From: an uncultured Rikenellaceae bacterium
Lineage (GTDB): Bacteria > Bacteroidota > Bacteroidia > Bacteroidales > Rikenellaceae
Length of the DNA stretch: 35,656 nt
NCBI GenBank assembly: GCA_947040435.1
Contig: CAMRBL010000013.1
Coordinates: 1 to 35,656 of the forward strand
Direction: 5' to 3'
A program made the translations under genes and the position numbers. How positions within the stretch are numbered: the stretch's first letter is position 1; each line of letters starts with the position of its first letter. Below the pieces are notes generated by a model. It had not been told where the DNA came from. It searched no databases and worked only from the letters and a program-made list of their open reading frames with translations. Shown piece by piece: positions 9,970-18,460 of the stretch.

Positions 9970-11541
9970 ATGAAAAATAAATTAATATATATACTACTAC
10001 TTGTTACATTCAGTGTTGGATGTGAGAAGACTTGGGATGATCATTATGGATATGAAGATGATCCTCGTATAGCAGCTGCTTCATTGACAGCTTGGGAAGC
10101 TCTTAACATTATGTCAGGATATAATGATGATAAATACTCTAAGTTTATAACATTGCTTGAGCGTGTAGGTTATGACAAGGTACTAAATAGTAATCGTATG
10201 CTTACCGTTTGGGCTCCACTAGATGAATACATTCCAGATGAAGTTATGCAGTATGCGGATTCAACAAGCGATAGTATTCTAATACAAAGATTTGTTAAAA
10301 ACCATTTGAATAGTTTACCTCTATTCAAAACAAAAATTATTGTAAGAGATCAGATCAATACTCTTGCGGGTAAATCTTTGAAAATCGATAGGCAGTATCC
10401 AAATGGACAGCTAAAAGTCTATATAGATAATAATTATATCTCTATATTTGACATTGCATGTACGAATGGTGTTATCCATCAGATTAATGGAGTTTTACCT
10501 CCATTACAAAATGTTGGTGAATACTTAGATGAGGCTGGAAAAGAGTACAAAATATTTCGAGACTCAATGAACGGTCGAGTAGAGAAAGTGTTTTCTCCAG
10601 AATTAAGTTTTCCAATTGGAGTTAATGATTTTGGACAAACTATCTATGACTCTTCATTTATTTATAAGAATTCATTATTACATGGTCTTCAACTACACGA
10701 TGAGGAGGATATTAGAACTCTTTGTTTACCAAGTGATATAGTAATCAAGAGTGCTTTAGAAGAGATCAAGCAGTATATGAGCGATATTAATCGTCCTTTT
10801 ACTGCAGTCGATACAGCTACATGTTTACAATGGATAATGGAGGCTTCAATATTATATGGTAAGGTAGATGATTATTCGCACTCTGCGAGTTATTATTCAG
10901 CTTATGGAGCTGAAATTAGACCTGCTATGCAGCTTGTAAAATCAGATTATCAAGAGTGTAGTAATGGTAATGTGTATATATATGAGAATCTATACATTCC
11001 ACGCTCTATTTTCATGTATAATGCAGAAGTCAGTCCAGTTAACTTTTTGGAAATTGCTAAGAATGAAGTTGAAATAGAAAAGGGTGTAATGGCACCTATA
11101 TGGCAATATACTGAAAATGCTACATTTAAGTTATTTGATGGTAATCAAGGGCGAGTAAAATTTTTAGAGGTTGGAGGAAAAGTTGGAGACCATCTAGAAT
11201 TCAGACCTGTACGTTTAAATAAGTATTCTGAGCCAGAAGCTATTAAGTTAATGCCAGGTAAGTATGCTGTTTATGGACAATTTTTTGGTTGGGGTTCGTC
11301 AGCAAGTACAAAACTTAAAATAAATGGTAAGGCTCAAAAATGGTATAAAGATGGTGGAGAAGTATTTCCTACAAATAACCACTCGTTTGAGTATACTACT
11401 TATCCTGTACTGGTTGATACTCTTTGGATTAAGCCGCAGGAGGGTTATTCTACTCCAACAATAAGATTTGAGGCTACAAGTGCAGCGCCTATAAGAATTC
11501 AACGAATGAAATTCCAAGCAGTTGGAAAAGATAACTATTAA
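9970..11541 (+). CDS. Surface lipoprotein, FAS1 domains plus beta-rich C-terminal domain
   Basis: 523 residues, the same length as the protein encoded just upstream (8-bp gap), and probably a diverged paralogue. The signal is short and ends SVGC (Cys18), followed by EKTWDDHYGYEDD. The FAS1 region covers about 40-345, with RMLTVWAPLDEYIPDE, VKNHLNSLP and NGVIHQINGVLPP marking the first unit and a weaker second one ending near residue 345. The C-terminal 165 residues are beta-rich (LEFRPVRLN, MPGKYAVYGQFFGW, IRFEATSAAPIRIQRMKF) and look like the C-terminal module of the preceding protein. Likely role: ligand binding at the cell surface together with the second SusC/SusD pair that follows. No enzyme motif is visible. 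Confidence 0.84.
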   Translation: MKNKLIYILLLVTFSVGCEKTWDDHYGYEDDPRIAAASLTAWEALNIMSGYNDDKYSKFITLLERVGYDKVLNSNRMLTVWAPLDEYIPDEVMQYADSTSDSILIQRFVKNHLNSLPLFKTKIIVRDQINTLAGKSLKIDRQYPNGQLKVYIDNNYISIFDIACTNGVIHQINGVLPPLQNVGEYLDEAGKEYKIFRDSMNGRVEKVFSPELSFPIGVNDFGQTIYDSSFIYKNSLLHGLQLHDEEDIRTLCLPSDIVIKSALEEIKQYMSDINRPFTAVDTATCLQWIMEASILYGKVDDYSHSASYYSAYGAEIRPAMQLVKSDYQECSNGNVYIYENLYIPRSIFMYNAEVSPVNFLEIAKNEVEIEKGVMAPIWQYTENATFKLFDGNQGRVKFLEVGGKVGDHLEFRPVRLNKYSEPEAIKLMPGKYAVYGQFFGWGSSASTKLKINGKAQKWYKDGGEVFPTNNHSFEYTTYPVLVDTLWIKPQEGYSTPTIRFEATSAAPIRIQRMKFQAVGKDNY

Positions 11542-11542
11542 A

Positions 11543-14500
11543 ATGATAAATATGATGAGAATAGTTAAAATAAGATTAGTCATGTTTTTTTGTCTTGCGT
11601 TAGGTTTAACGACACAAGGACAAAATAAAAGTAATACAGAGAAACAAGTGACATATTATAAAGTCAAGGGAACAGTGTTTTCAGATGAGACACAGAAACC
11701 TCTTGCTAATGTTATGATATCTTCAGTTGGAGCACTTAATGGAGCTATAACTGACTCACTTGGAGGATTTATAATTGAAGTACCGAATAGACGATCTACA
11801 TTAAGTGTTGCGTCATCAGGGTATCACCCTCAGAAGGTACAGGTTTTAAAGCGTGAAACACTAAATGTTTATTTAGTACCTACATCACGTAGGTTTTCTG
11901 CACGTGGCTATGAGTCAGTATTAGGATATAGAGCCTTTGACGACTATGTAGGAACAGCAGAAGTACTATCTGGAGATGATATTAGTGATGTATATTCTGA
12001 CTTAGACAATGCACTTGTAGGAAAGTTTGCAGGATTGCAAGTTACAGGTAAAGGAGGAATGCCAGGAGAGGGATCATATTTAAACTTGAGAGGAACACGT
12101 TCTCTAGTTGCTAATAATACTCCTTTGATTGTTATTGATGGAATTCCATATGATCCTTCATATGCAGTATCTTCATCAATCACAGGTTACTCTAAGAGTA
12201 TCTTCAGTATTGTATCAAGTAAAGAGGTTCAAAATGTTACACTTTTAAAGGGAGCTGAGGCAGCTATTTATGGTTCTCTAGGAAGTAATGGAGTTCTTTT
12301 GATTGAGACAGAAAAGGCTTCTGACCTTGAGACAAAGATTGAGTTCCAAGCAACCGCAGGTGTTGCAATGATTGATACACGTTTGCCCCTACTAGAAGAG
12401 ACAGATTATAAGTCTTATATTGGAGATATTGGAGCAAACAAATATCCGGACCTAGATGTATTAGTTGACAAGTTACCATTCCTTTTGGATGATCCATCAG
12501 ATCCACGCGGAAAGATCTATAACAACAATACAGATTGGCAAGATGAGATTTACGACCTAGCGTTTCAATCTGATTACCAATTAAAGGTAAAAGGAGGAGA
12601 TGCAGTTGCTAAATATGTATTAACATTGGGAACGCAGCAGAACAATGGTGTTATCAAGGGAACAAACTTGTCTAAGTACTATACACGAATGAATGCAGAC
12701 ATCAACTTTTCGAAAAGTTTGAAGTTGAATGCATCTGGAGCTCTTAATTTTACACAGATGACACTACAAGAGCAGGGTATGGCAACTTACACTAACCCGT
12801 TTTTGACATCTTTATATGAGGCACCAGTATTAAGTGTAAATCAACAGGTTTTCATGAATAAAGAAGTAGTTGAGCTTGCAGCTTTCACTCCAGTTAACAG
12901 TGAGTTAATGATGAGTAATCCAGCTGCAATCGTAAATGATGTTAAAGGTTATAGTAGCGCATACGATGCACTTATTAATGTTGGTTTAGATTTCACTCCA
13001 ATAGAGAATTTGAAAATCCAAGGAGTATTTGGTTTAACTTACTCTCATAACAAGGAAGATTTATTTATTCCTGGTAAGACATCAAGAGCAATTGCGCCTT
13101 TGATGGATACCTTGGCAGAGAATACTGTTAGAGGAGGAGTTACAACCCTTATGAACTATTATGCAAGAGCACAAGCTACTTACTCTAAGACGTACAATAC
13201 AATTCATCACCTGAATATGAATGCAGGTTATCAATTGATGACTACACAGAAGGAGACAGATAATGCATCTGGTATAAATACACCTACAGACTTCTATACT
13301 ACACTATCTAATACGTTGTCTTCACACTCTAGAAATATCACAGGTATTATGGAGAAGTCAGCATGGATGAATGGATACGCTTCTGTAGACTATTTATATA
13401 ACAATCAGTTGTTTGCTAATGTTGGAGTAACAGCAGATGCTTCATCTGCTTATGGTCCAAGCGGAAGTAATCTATATTTCTTCCCATCAGTTAGTGCAGG
13501 ATGGAAAGCAAAGAATACATTTTTGCGTAATGTTGATCTAGTTAACACCCTAACTTTCAGAGGAGAGTTTAGTGAGCAAGGTAATAGTCAATATGGGTCT
13601 CATTATGGACGTTATTACTACGTTACAGATCCATATAAGGATGTCGTAGGAACGTATCGTGACATGGTTGCTAACTCATATTTAAAACCAGAGCGAGTAA
13701 GAACTTTAGGTGGAGGAGTAGATGTATCACTACTAGGACACGTTGTTGCATTAAGTGCTGATTATTTTCAAGAGTATACTACAGATATGATTATCGCAAA
13801 GAGTACTTCAGCAGTTCTAGGAGTACCTTCTATTTATGATAATGCTGGAGAGTTGAAAACAAATGGTGTTGAGTTAAATCTACAACTTAATGTGATTCAA
13901 AAGGGCGCAGTAAAATGGAGTCTAGGAGGAAACATTGCACATTATAAGTCAAAGATTGTTGATTTAGGGGGTACGTCAGAGATCATTACAAAATATGATG
14001 ATGGAACTCAATTGATTACAAGAGTAGGCGAGTCACCTTATCAGTTCTACGGAGCTCAAGTTGAGAAAGTATTTAATACAACAAAAGAGGCAAACGATGC
14101 ACATTATGTATCACAAAATGGCGAGCAATTTGTAGCAGGAGACATCAAGTTTAGAGATGTAAATGGTGATCAGATTATTAATGACAAAGATCGTGTTATA
14201 ATTGGTGATCCAACTCCAGATTTCTATGGTGGATTTTACACAAATTTAAAATGGAAGAATTTCGGATTATATGCATATTTTAGTTATTCATATGGTCAGG
14301 AAGTTTATAACGGAGTTCGCCGTACTACAGAGGCAATGACAAATTTTGATAATCAATCTACAGCAGTTGAGAGACGTTGGATGACAGAGGGTCAAAATAC
14401 AGATATGCCAAGAGCTTCTTATGGAGACAAGACTGGTAATAGTCGTTTTTCAGATCGTTGGATCGAAGATGGTTCATATATTAAGATGAAGGAGTTAACA

Positions 14501-14704
14501 TTGAGTTATGATATCTTTAATAACTGGTTAGGTTTTTCACATATAAGTTGTTATGTAACTGCTGAGAATCTATTTGTTTGGAGTGATTATAAAGGTATGG
14601 ATCCAGAGTTTAGTTACTCATATGATAGAGCTTTGCAAGGAATTGATTATGGTAAGATTGCAAATCCTCGTAGTGTGAAACTTGGTATTAATTTGAATTT
14701 TTAA
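11543..14704 (+). CDS. SusC/RagA-family TonB-linked outer-membrane channel (second copy)
   Basis: About 1053 residues from ATG 11543, one base after the stop of the preceding gene; ATGs at 11552 and 11555 are also possible. An in-frame TTG at 11522 lies inside the upstream gene and is unlikely as start. A signal peptide is followed by a carboxypeptidase-D regulatory-like domain (YKVKGTVFSDETQKPLANV) and a plug domain with NLRGTRSLVANNTPLIVIDG and LLKGAEAAIYGSLGSNG, where SLGSNG replaces the usual SRAANG. The barrel carries DVNGDQIINDKDR and WRRxxxEG-like SusC landmarks (VERRWMTEGQNTDMPRASYG) and ends in Phe. There is no STN domain. It is clearly distinct in sequence from the first SusC of the operon, so the two channels may take different ligands or different parts of one ligand. 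Confidence 0.95.
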   Translation: MINMMRIVKIRLVMFFCLALGLTTQGQNKSNTEKQVTYYKVKGTVFSDETQKPLANVMISSVGALNGAITDSLGGFIIEVPNRRSTLSVASSGYHPQKVQVLKRETLNVYLVPTSRRFSARGYESVLGYRAFDDYVGTAEVLSGDDISDVYSDLDNALVGKFAGLQVTGKGGMPGEGSYLNLRGTRSLVANNTPLIVIDGIPYDPSYAVSSSITGYSKSIFSIVSSKEVQNVTLLKGAEAAIYGSLGSNGVLLIETEKASDLETKIEFQATAGVAMIDTRLPLLEETDYKSYIGDIGANKYPDLDVLVDKLPFLLDDPSDPRGKIYNNNTDWQDEIYDLAFQSDYQLKVKGGDAVAKYVLTLGTQQNNGVIKGTNLSKYYTRMNADINFSKSLKLNASGALNFTQMTLQEQGMATYTNPFLTSLYEAPVLSVNQQVFMNKEVVELAAFTPVNSELMMSNPAAIVNDVKGYSSAYDALINVGLDFTPIENLKIQGVFGLTYSHNKEDLFIPGKTSRAIAPLMDTLAENTVRGGVTTLMNYYARAQATYSKTYNTIHHLNMNAGYQLMTTQKETDNASGINTPTDFYTTLSNTLSSHSRNITGIMEKSAWMNGYASVDYLYNNQLFANVGVTADASSAYGPSGSNLYFFPSVSAGWKAKNTFLRNVDLVNTLTFRGEFSEQGNSQYGSHYGRYYYVTDPYKDVVGTYRDMVANSYLKPERVRTLGGGVDVSLLGHVVALSADYFQEYTTDMIIAKSTSAVLGVPSIYDNAGELKTNGVELNLQLNVIQKGAVKWSLGGNIAHYKSKIVDLGGTSEIITKYDDGTQLITRVGESPYQFYGAQVEKVFNTTKEANDAHYVSQNGEQFVAGDIKFRDVNGDQIINDKDRVIIGDPTPDFYGGFYTNLKWKNFGLYAYFSYSYGQEVYNGVRRTTEAMTNFDNQSTAVERRWMTEGQNTDMPRASYGDKTGNSRFSDRWIEDGSYIKMKELTLSYDIFNNWLGFSHISCYVTAENLFVWSDYKGMDPEFSYSYDRALQGIDYGKIANPRSVKLGINLNF

Positions 14705-14714
14705 AATTAGAGTT

Positions 14715-16490
14715 ATGATAAAGAATAAATTATTTTTATTTCTTCTTTTGTGTTCTTTTAGTTTCTCTTCATGCGAAGATTTTTTTAGCATTCAGAAAGA
14801 GGACTTACTAACAAATGAAGATAATTACAAAGAGCGTAATCAAATCTATTCAGGTATGGTTGGTTTGGCAGCAAACTTCCGAGGAGTAGTAGATGATTAT
14901 ATTATCTTGAGTGAGTTACGTGGCGATTTACTTCAGCCAACATCAACAGCTCCAGATGAGTATTGGGATATATTTAGATACAAGACAGATCAAAATAATA
15001 GTGCTGCATCGCCAGCTCCATTATATCTATTGATTGCAAATTGTAATGATTTCTTACGTAATATACGTGCCTATAACAGTGCTTATCCAGGAGGAATAGA
15101 AGAGGTTATCTATAGAGGTATGGTCTCTTCGACACTTTCGTATAGTGCTTGGGCATATCTAAATATTGGTAAATTATATGGTGAGGCATACTACCATGAT
15201 TTACCTGTTTCGGATATGAATCAAGATATGAGTAGTGGTAAATTACTAAATTTAAAATCTTTAGTGAGTCAATTGATCTCTTCTATGCAAATGGGTGTTG
15301 AAGGTATTAATGCATTTCATTATTTAGATTGGAAACTTATTGTAATGGACCCAAGTAGCATTGATGCATATAATAAATTTGATGAGACATGGTCTAGGAT
15401 TGTTATCAATCCTGACATATTGTTGACGGAGTTATATTTATGGGATGGAAACCACATTGAGGCAGCAAAGCAAGGAATTGCGGCGATGAAAGGCCAAGGT
15501 TTGTACACAGCAGGAACAAACACCAAGTTATTCAACCTAACTTCGTATACAGATGGTCATTGGGCTGAACTTTTTGATCGTGAATTATCAACAGGTCATT
15601 TAAATGAAGCTATGACTGCAATTCAGTATGACTACTCAAAGAGACAAACAAACGATTTGCAGTATTATTTTTCAAATTATGCTCCAAATATCTATCGTTT
15701 TAAGCCGACAGATATTGCATATGAGTCTTTATTTAGGATTCCTACAAAAATGCACTACTTTGAAGAAGGTGAGTTAGGTCCAGGCCGACCAGCTGATTCT
15801 ATGTTAGGTTATACCTATGATTCTAGACGAGAATCTTCGGCTATATCTATTGAGAATGGAGAAGTTGTTGTGAATAAATATTCATTAGATAACTCTAACA
15901 AGCCAAGTTTAAAAAAGAAATCATATGAACATGATGCTACTATTTATGTTTATAGAGCATCTGAACTATGCTTGATGGTAGCTGAGGCATTGAATGGAAT
16001 TGGATCACCGGAGGGTAATAGAGCCGCAGACTCATTAGTAAGTGTTGGTTTTGCTGCTTCTTGGAATGGTACTTCTAAGGTTTTCAATGCGCCATTTGAT
16101 GCACCGATATATTCATCAACTCACTTAAGTGGATCGAAAGGTATTCTCGGAAGATTAGGTTATAGAGGTAATTATACTCGTTACTATATCTCTGGAGGAA
16201 AAGAATTATCTGCTGCAGATTCACTAGTTCGTAAACAATTTGTAATGGATAGTATCATTGCACAAGAGACTGCACGTGAGTTGGCATATGAAGGAAAGAG
16301 ATGGTTTACATTAGTTCGTATGGCACTTAATAGCAATATGCCAGAGAAGGTTTCAGAGATTATACCAAATAAGTTTCCGGCAGCTTCAAGAGACCAATAT
16401 AGAGTTTGGTTGAGAGAGCCAAGCAATTGGTTTATGAAGTGGAATCACTATCCAGAAGGAGTCACTCCTGAAGAAAAGAAGAAGAAATAA
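14715..16490 (+). CDS. SusD/RagB-family surface lipoprotein (second copy)
   Basis: 591 residues. The signal ends FSFSSC (Cys20), followed by EDFFSIQKED, a typical SusD N-terminus. The SusD helical scaffold is recognisable (LANCNDFLRNI-type segment near 108-118 and SYSAWAYLNIGKLYGEAYY near 143-161). The late motif appears as IAQETARELAYEGKRWFTLV near residues 518-537. It begins 10 bp after its partner SusC gene. It is longer than the first SusD of the operon and shares little obvious identity with it outside the family motifs, which fits a different ligand surface. Confidence 0.94.
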   Translation: MIKNKLFLFLLLCSFSFSSCEDFFSIQKEDLLTNEDNYKERNQIYSGMVGLAANFRGVVDDYIILSELRGDLLQPTSTAPDEYWDIFRYKTDQNNSAASPAPLYLLIANCNDFLRNIRAYNSAYPGGIEEVIYRGMVSSTLSYSAWAYLNIGKLYGEAYYHDLPVSDMNQDMSSGKLLNLKSLVSQLISSMQMGVEGINAFHYLDWKLIVMDPSSIDAYNKFDETWSRIVINPDILLTELYLWDGNHIEAAKQGIAAMKGQGLYTAGTNTKLFNLTSYTDGHWAELFDRELSTGHLNEAMTAIQYDYSKRQTNDLQYYFSNYAPNIYRFKPTDIAYESLFRIPTKMHYFEEGELGPGRPADSMLGYTYDSRRESSAISIENGEVVVNKYSLDNSNKPSLKKKSYEHDATIYVYRASELCLMVAEALNGIGSPEGNRAADSLVSVGFAASWNGTSKVFNAPFDAPIYSSTHLSGSKGILGRLGYRGNYTRYYISGGKELSAADSLVRKQFVMDSIIAQETARELAYEGKRWFTLVRMALNSNMPEKVSEIIPNKFPAASRDQYRVWLREPSNWFMKWNHYPEGVTPEEKKKK

Positions 16491-16506
16491 TTAAAATAAT
16501 TAGATT

Positions 16507-18456
16507 ATGAATAAGATATTAAAATTAATCGGAACTATTTTACTGGTAAGTGGACTTTATAACTGTTCTGATGTTGAGTTAGATAAAAATGAGAGTCTGC
16601 TACCTACTGATCCCGAGGCAGAAAATGATGACAGAGTAGACAATGATATGTGGGCTTGGGTTGGAACTTTTCCAGGAGATGTTGCACCACTTAGAAAACG
16701 TCTAGATGATGTAAGTGTTGTTGTTAAGGGTTATGCAGAACAGCCAATTTTCAACGTAGGTAGTGAGCCAAAATATTGGCAAAGTACTGGATTGTATGTT
16801 GTTCCAGTTGAGCCAGTTGAGATTATTGTTCCTGATGTACAAGAAGGTACTCTACACTACCAGATTGGGGTTGCAGATATCGAGTTAACTGGTATTGAAA
16901 CTGGAATAAAACGTTTCGGTAATGTCACACAAAAAGGTAAGTTAACTAAAGGTTCAAATATCCTTAAACATAACTTTGGTGGTCATCTATATATCTATTA
17001 TGTAGGAGTTCCTAGCAAAACAGATGTAACATTAACTGTTAGTGGAGCTGTTAAGAGTATTGATTATATTATAGATGAAACTAACTTGGAAGAGTGGACA
17101 GTCGCAGTTAAGGATACAGTAAATCCTATGATCTGGGGCGAGTTAATCGGCAAGAATATTGCTATTACACTACCAATTGAAGAGTTAAGAAAGATTCCTA
17201 ATCCAGGAACAGTATTGCTTAATTCAGATAAGCTTGTTGGTGATTTAAGCAAATTATGGAGAGGTAATTTTACTCCAATAGATGGTGTTCAATTGTGGCG
17301 TATTTATGCAGACATGCAGTTACCTTCTAAGGTATCCACTTTTAGTGGCTACCCAGTTGGATTGGATGTTGAGAAAGAGAATATTATTAAAGCTTTAGCT
17401 GGAGTTGGAGTTGAAAGTGACCGTAAGCATATTTACAATGCTATTGGAAAGAATTATTTGACTCCATGGTATAAAAGTAATTTGCTTTCACCAGTTATTC
17501 CACTCTTGAGTACATTCTATATTTATAATCAGAATTCAGTATGGCCAAGTGATTTTGATGTTGCAACCTTAACTAATAATCCAAATATTGGTATCAATGG
17601 ATATATTAACTTGGAAGAGGGAGTTAAATTACGAATGCTTATTCAATTAGCTCAAGAGTACGGTTGGGGTCTATTTACTTATGTTAATAATGCTCTTATA
17701 AGTGAATTTGCCACTACAGTAAAAGTAGGTGTAAAACCAATTCCAGATCAGATAAAGAATGATTGTTTTGCAATCGCAGTATCTGAATATGCTAGTACGG
17801 ACCTTGCAGAGTTTTTTGACTCATGGAATTTTACAGTAACAAATTTCTCTAGAGACTATATGGAAAAATATTCAGCTCCTACTTCTAAATTTTGGACTGA
17901 GTTTACTCTAGGTGTCCCAGTAGTTGATAAAGGTTTAGTTGCAAAGAAATTTGTTAGACCTAATCCATCATTAGTAAGAGATTCAGTTTATTCTCCAAAG
18001 GAGTGGATTTGTGATGGAAGTTCTTTTAACGCAGGTACAAAATATGAGAATTTATTAGATGGCAATGTAGCGTCAGTCTGGCATAATGATTGGCAGGGAG
18101 GAACTGGAAACTTCTTTCCACATGATGTTTTCTTTAATTTTAATGCGGAAAAAACTCATGAATTAGAGTTCAATTATATCACAATAAATCAAAAGAATGG
18201 TCAGAATAGAGATGAAGTTGAAACTAAAGAGTTTCAAGTAGCTATTTGGAAAGAAGGTGATTGGGAGTTAGTTGATAATGGTCGAGTAATGTTCGCATCT
18301 AAAAATGATGGTGTTCAGCAATTTTATCTTAAGGATATTTATAAGACAACGGCCGTTAAGTTTATTATGCTTAATACACATAAAACTGCAGATGGAACTC
18401 GTGGTGAGGAAAATGATTGTAATCTTGCTGAATTTAGAATTGGATTAATAAAATAA
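16507..18456 (+). CDS. M60-peptidase-like lipoprotein without the zinc motif, discoidin-like C-terminus
   Basis: 649 residues. The signal ends GLYNC (Cys20), followed by SDVELDKNE. Residues of about 60-475 follow the layout of M60 (enhancin-like) proteins: an N-terminal beta domain (LYVVPVEPVEIIVPD), then WGELIGKNIAITLPIEEL near 208, SGYPVGLDV near 280, LRMLIQLAQEYGWGLF near 376, and a helical tail with DLAEFFDSWNFTVT near 437. The family's HExxH zinc site, expected between the GYP motif and the helical tail, is absent; there is no HExxH anywhere in the protein. The last ~160 residues look like an F5/8 type C (discoidin, CBM32-like) domain with YENLLDGNVASVWHNDW. Known M60 members cut mucin-type glycoproteins. 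I infer a non-catalytic binding derivative. Assignment to M60 is from remembered layout, not a search. Confidence 0.72.
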   Translation: MNKILKLIGTILLVSGLYNCSDVELDKNESLLPTDPEAENDDRVDNDMWAWVGTFPGDVAPLRKRLDDVSVVVKGYAEQPIFNVGSEPKYWQSTGLYVVPVEPVEIIVPDVQEGTLHYQIGVADIELTGIETGIKRFGNVTQKGKLTKGSNILKHNFGGHLYIYYVGVPSKTDVTLTVSGAVKSIDYIIDETNLEEWTVAVKDTVNPMIWGELIGKNIAITLPIEELRKIPNPGTVLLNSDKLVGDLSKLWRGNFTPIDGVQLWRIYADMQLPSKVSTFSGYPVGLDVEKENIIKALAGVGVESDRKHIYNAIGKNYLTPWYKSNLLSPVIPLLSTFYIYNQNSVWPSDFDVATLTNNPNIGINGYINLEEGVKLRMLIQLAQEYGWGLFTYVNNALISEFATTVKVGVKPIPDQIKNDCFAIAVSEYASTDLAEFFDSWNFTVTNFSRDYMEKYSAPTSKFWTEFTLGVPVVDKGLVAKKFVRPNPSLVRDSVYSPKEWICDGSSFNAGTKYENLLDGNVASVWHNDWQGGTGNFFPHDVFFNFNAEKTHELEFNYITINQKNGQNRDEVETKEFQVAIWKEGDWELVDNGRVMFASKNDGVQQFYLKDIYKTTAVKFIMLNTHKTADGTRGEENDCNLAEFRIGLIK

Positions 18457-18460
18457 AATT

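Noticed and set aside
11522-11542. TTG start for the second SusC gene, overlapping the preceding FAS1 gene
   Set aside because: ATG at 11543 lies one base after the upstream stop and is followed by a normal signal peptide; the seven added residues are not typical of a signal start.
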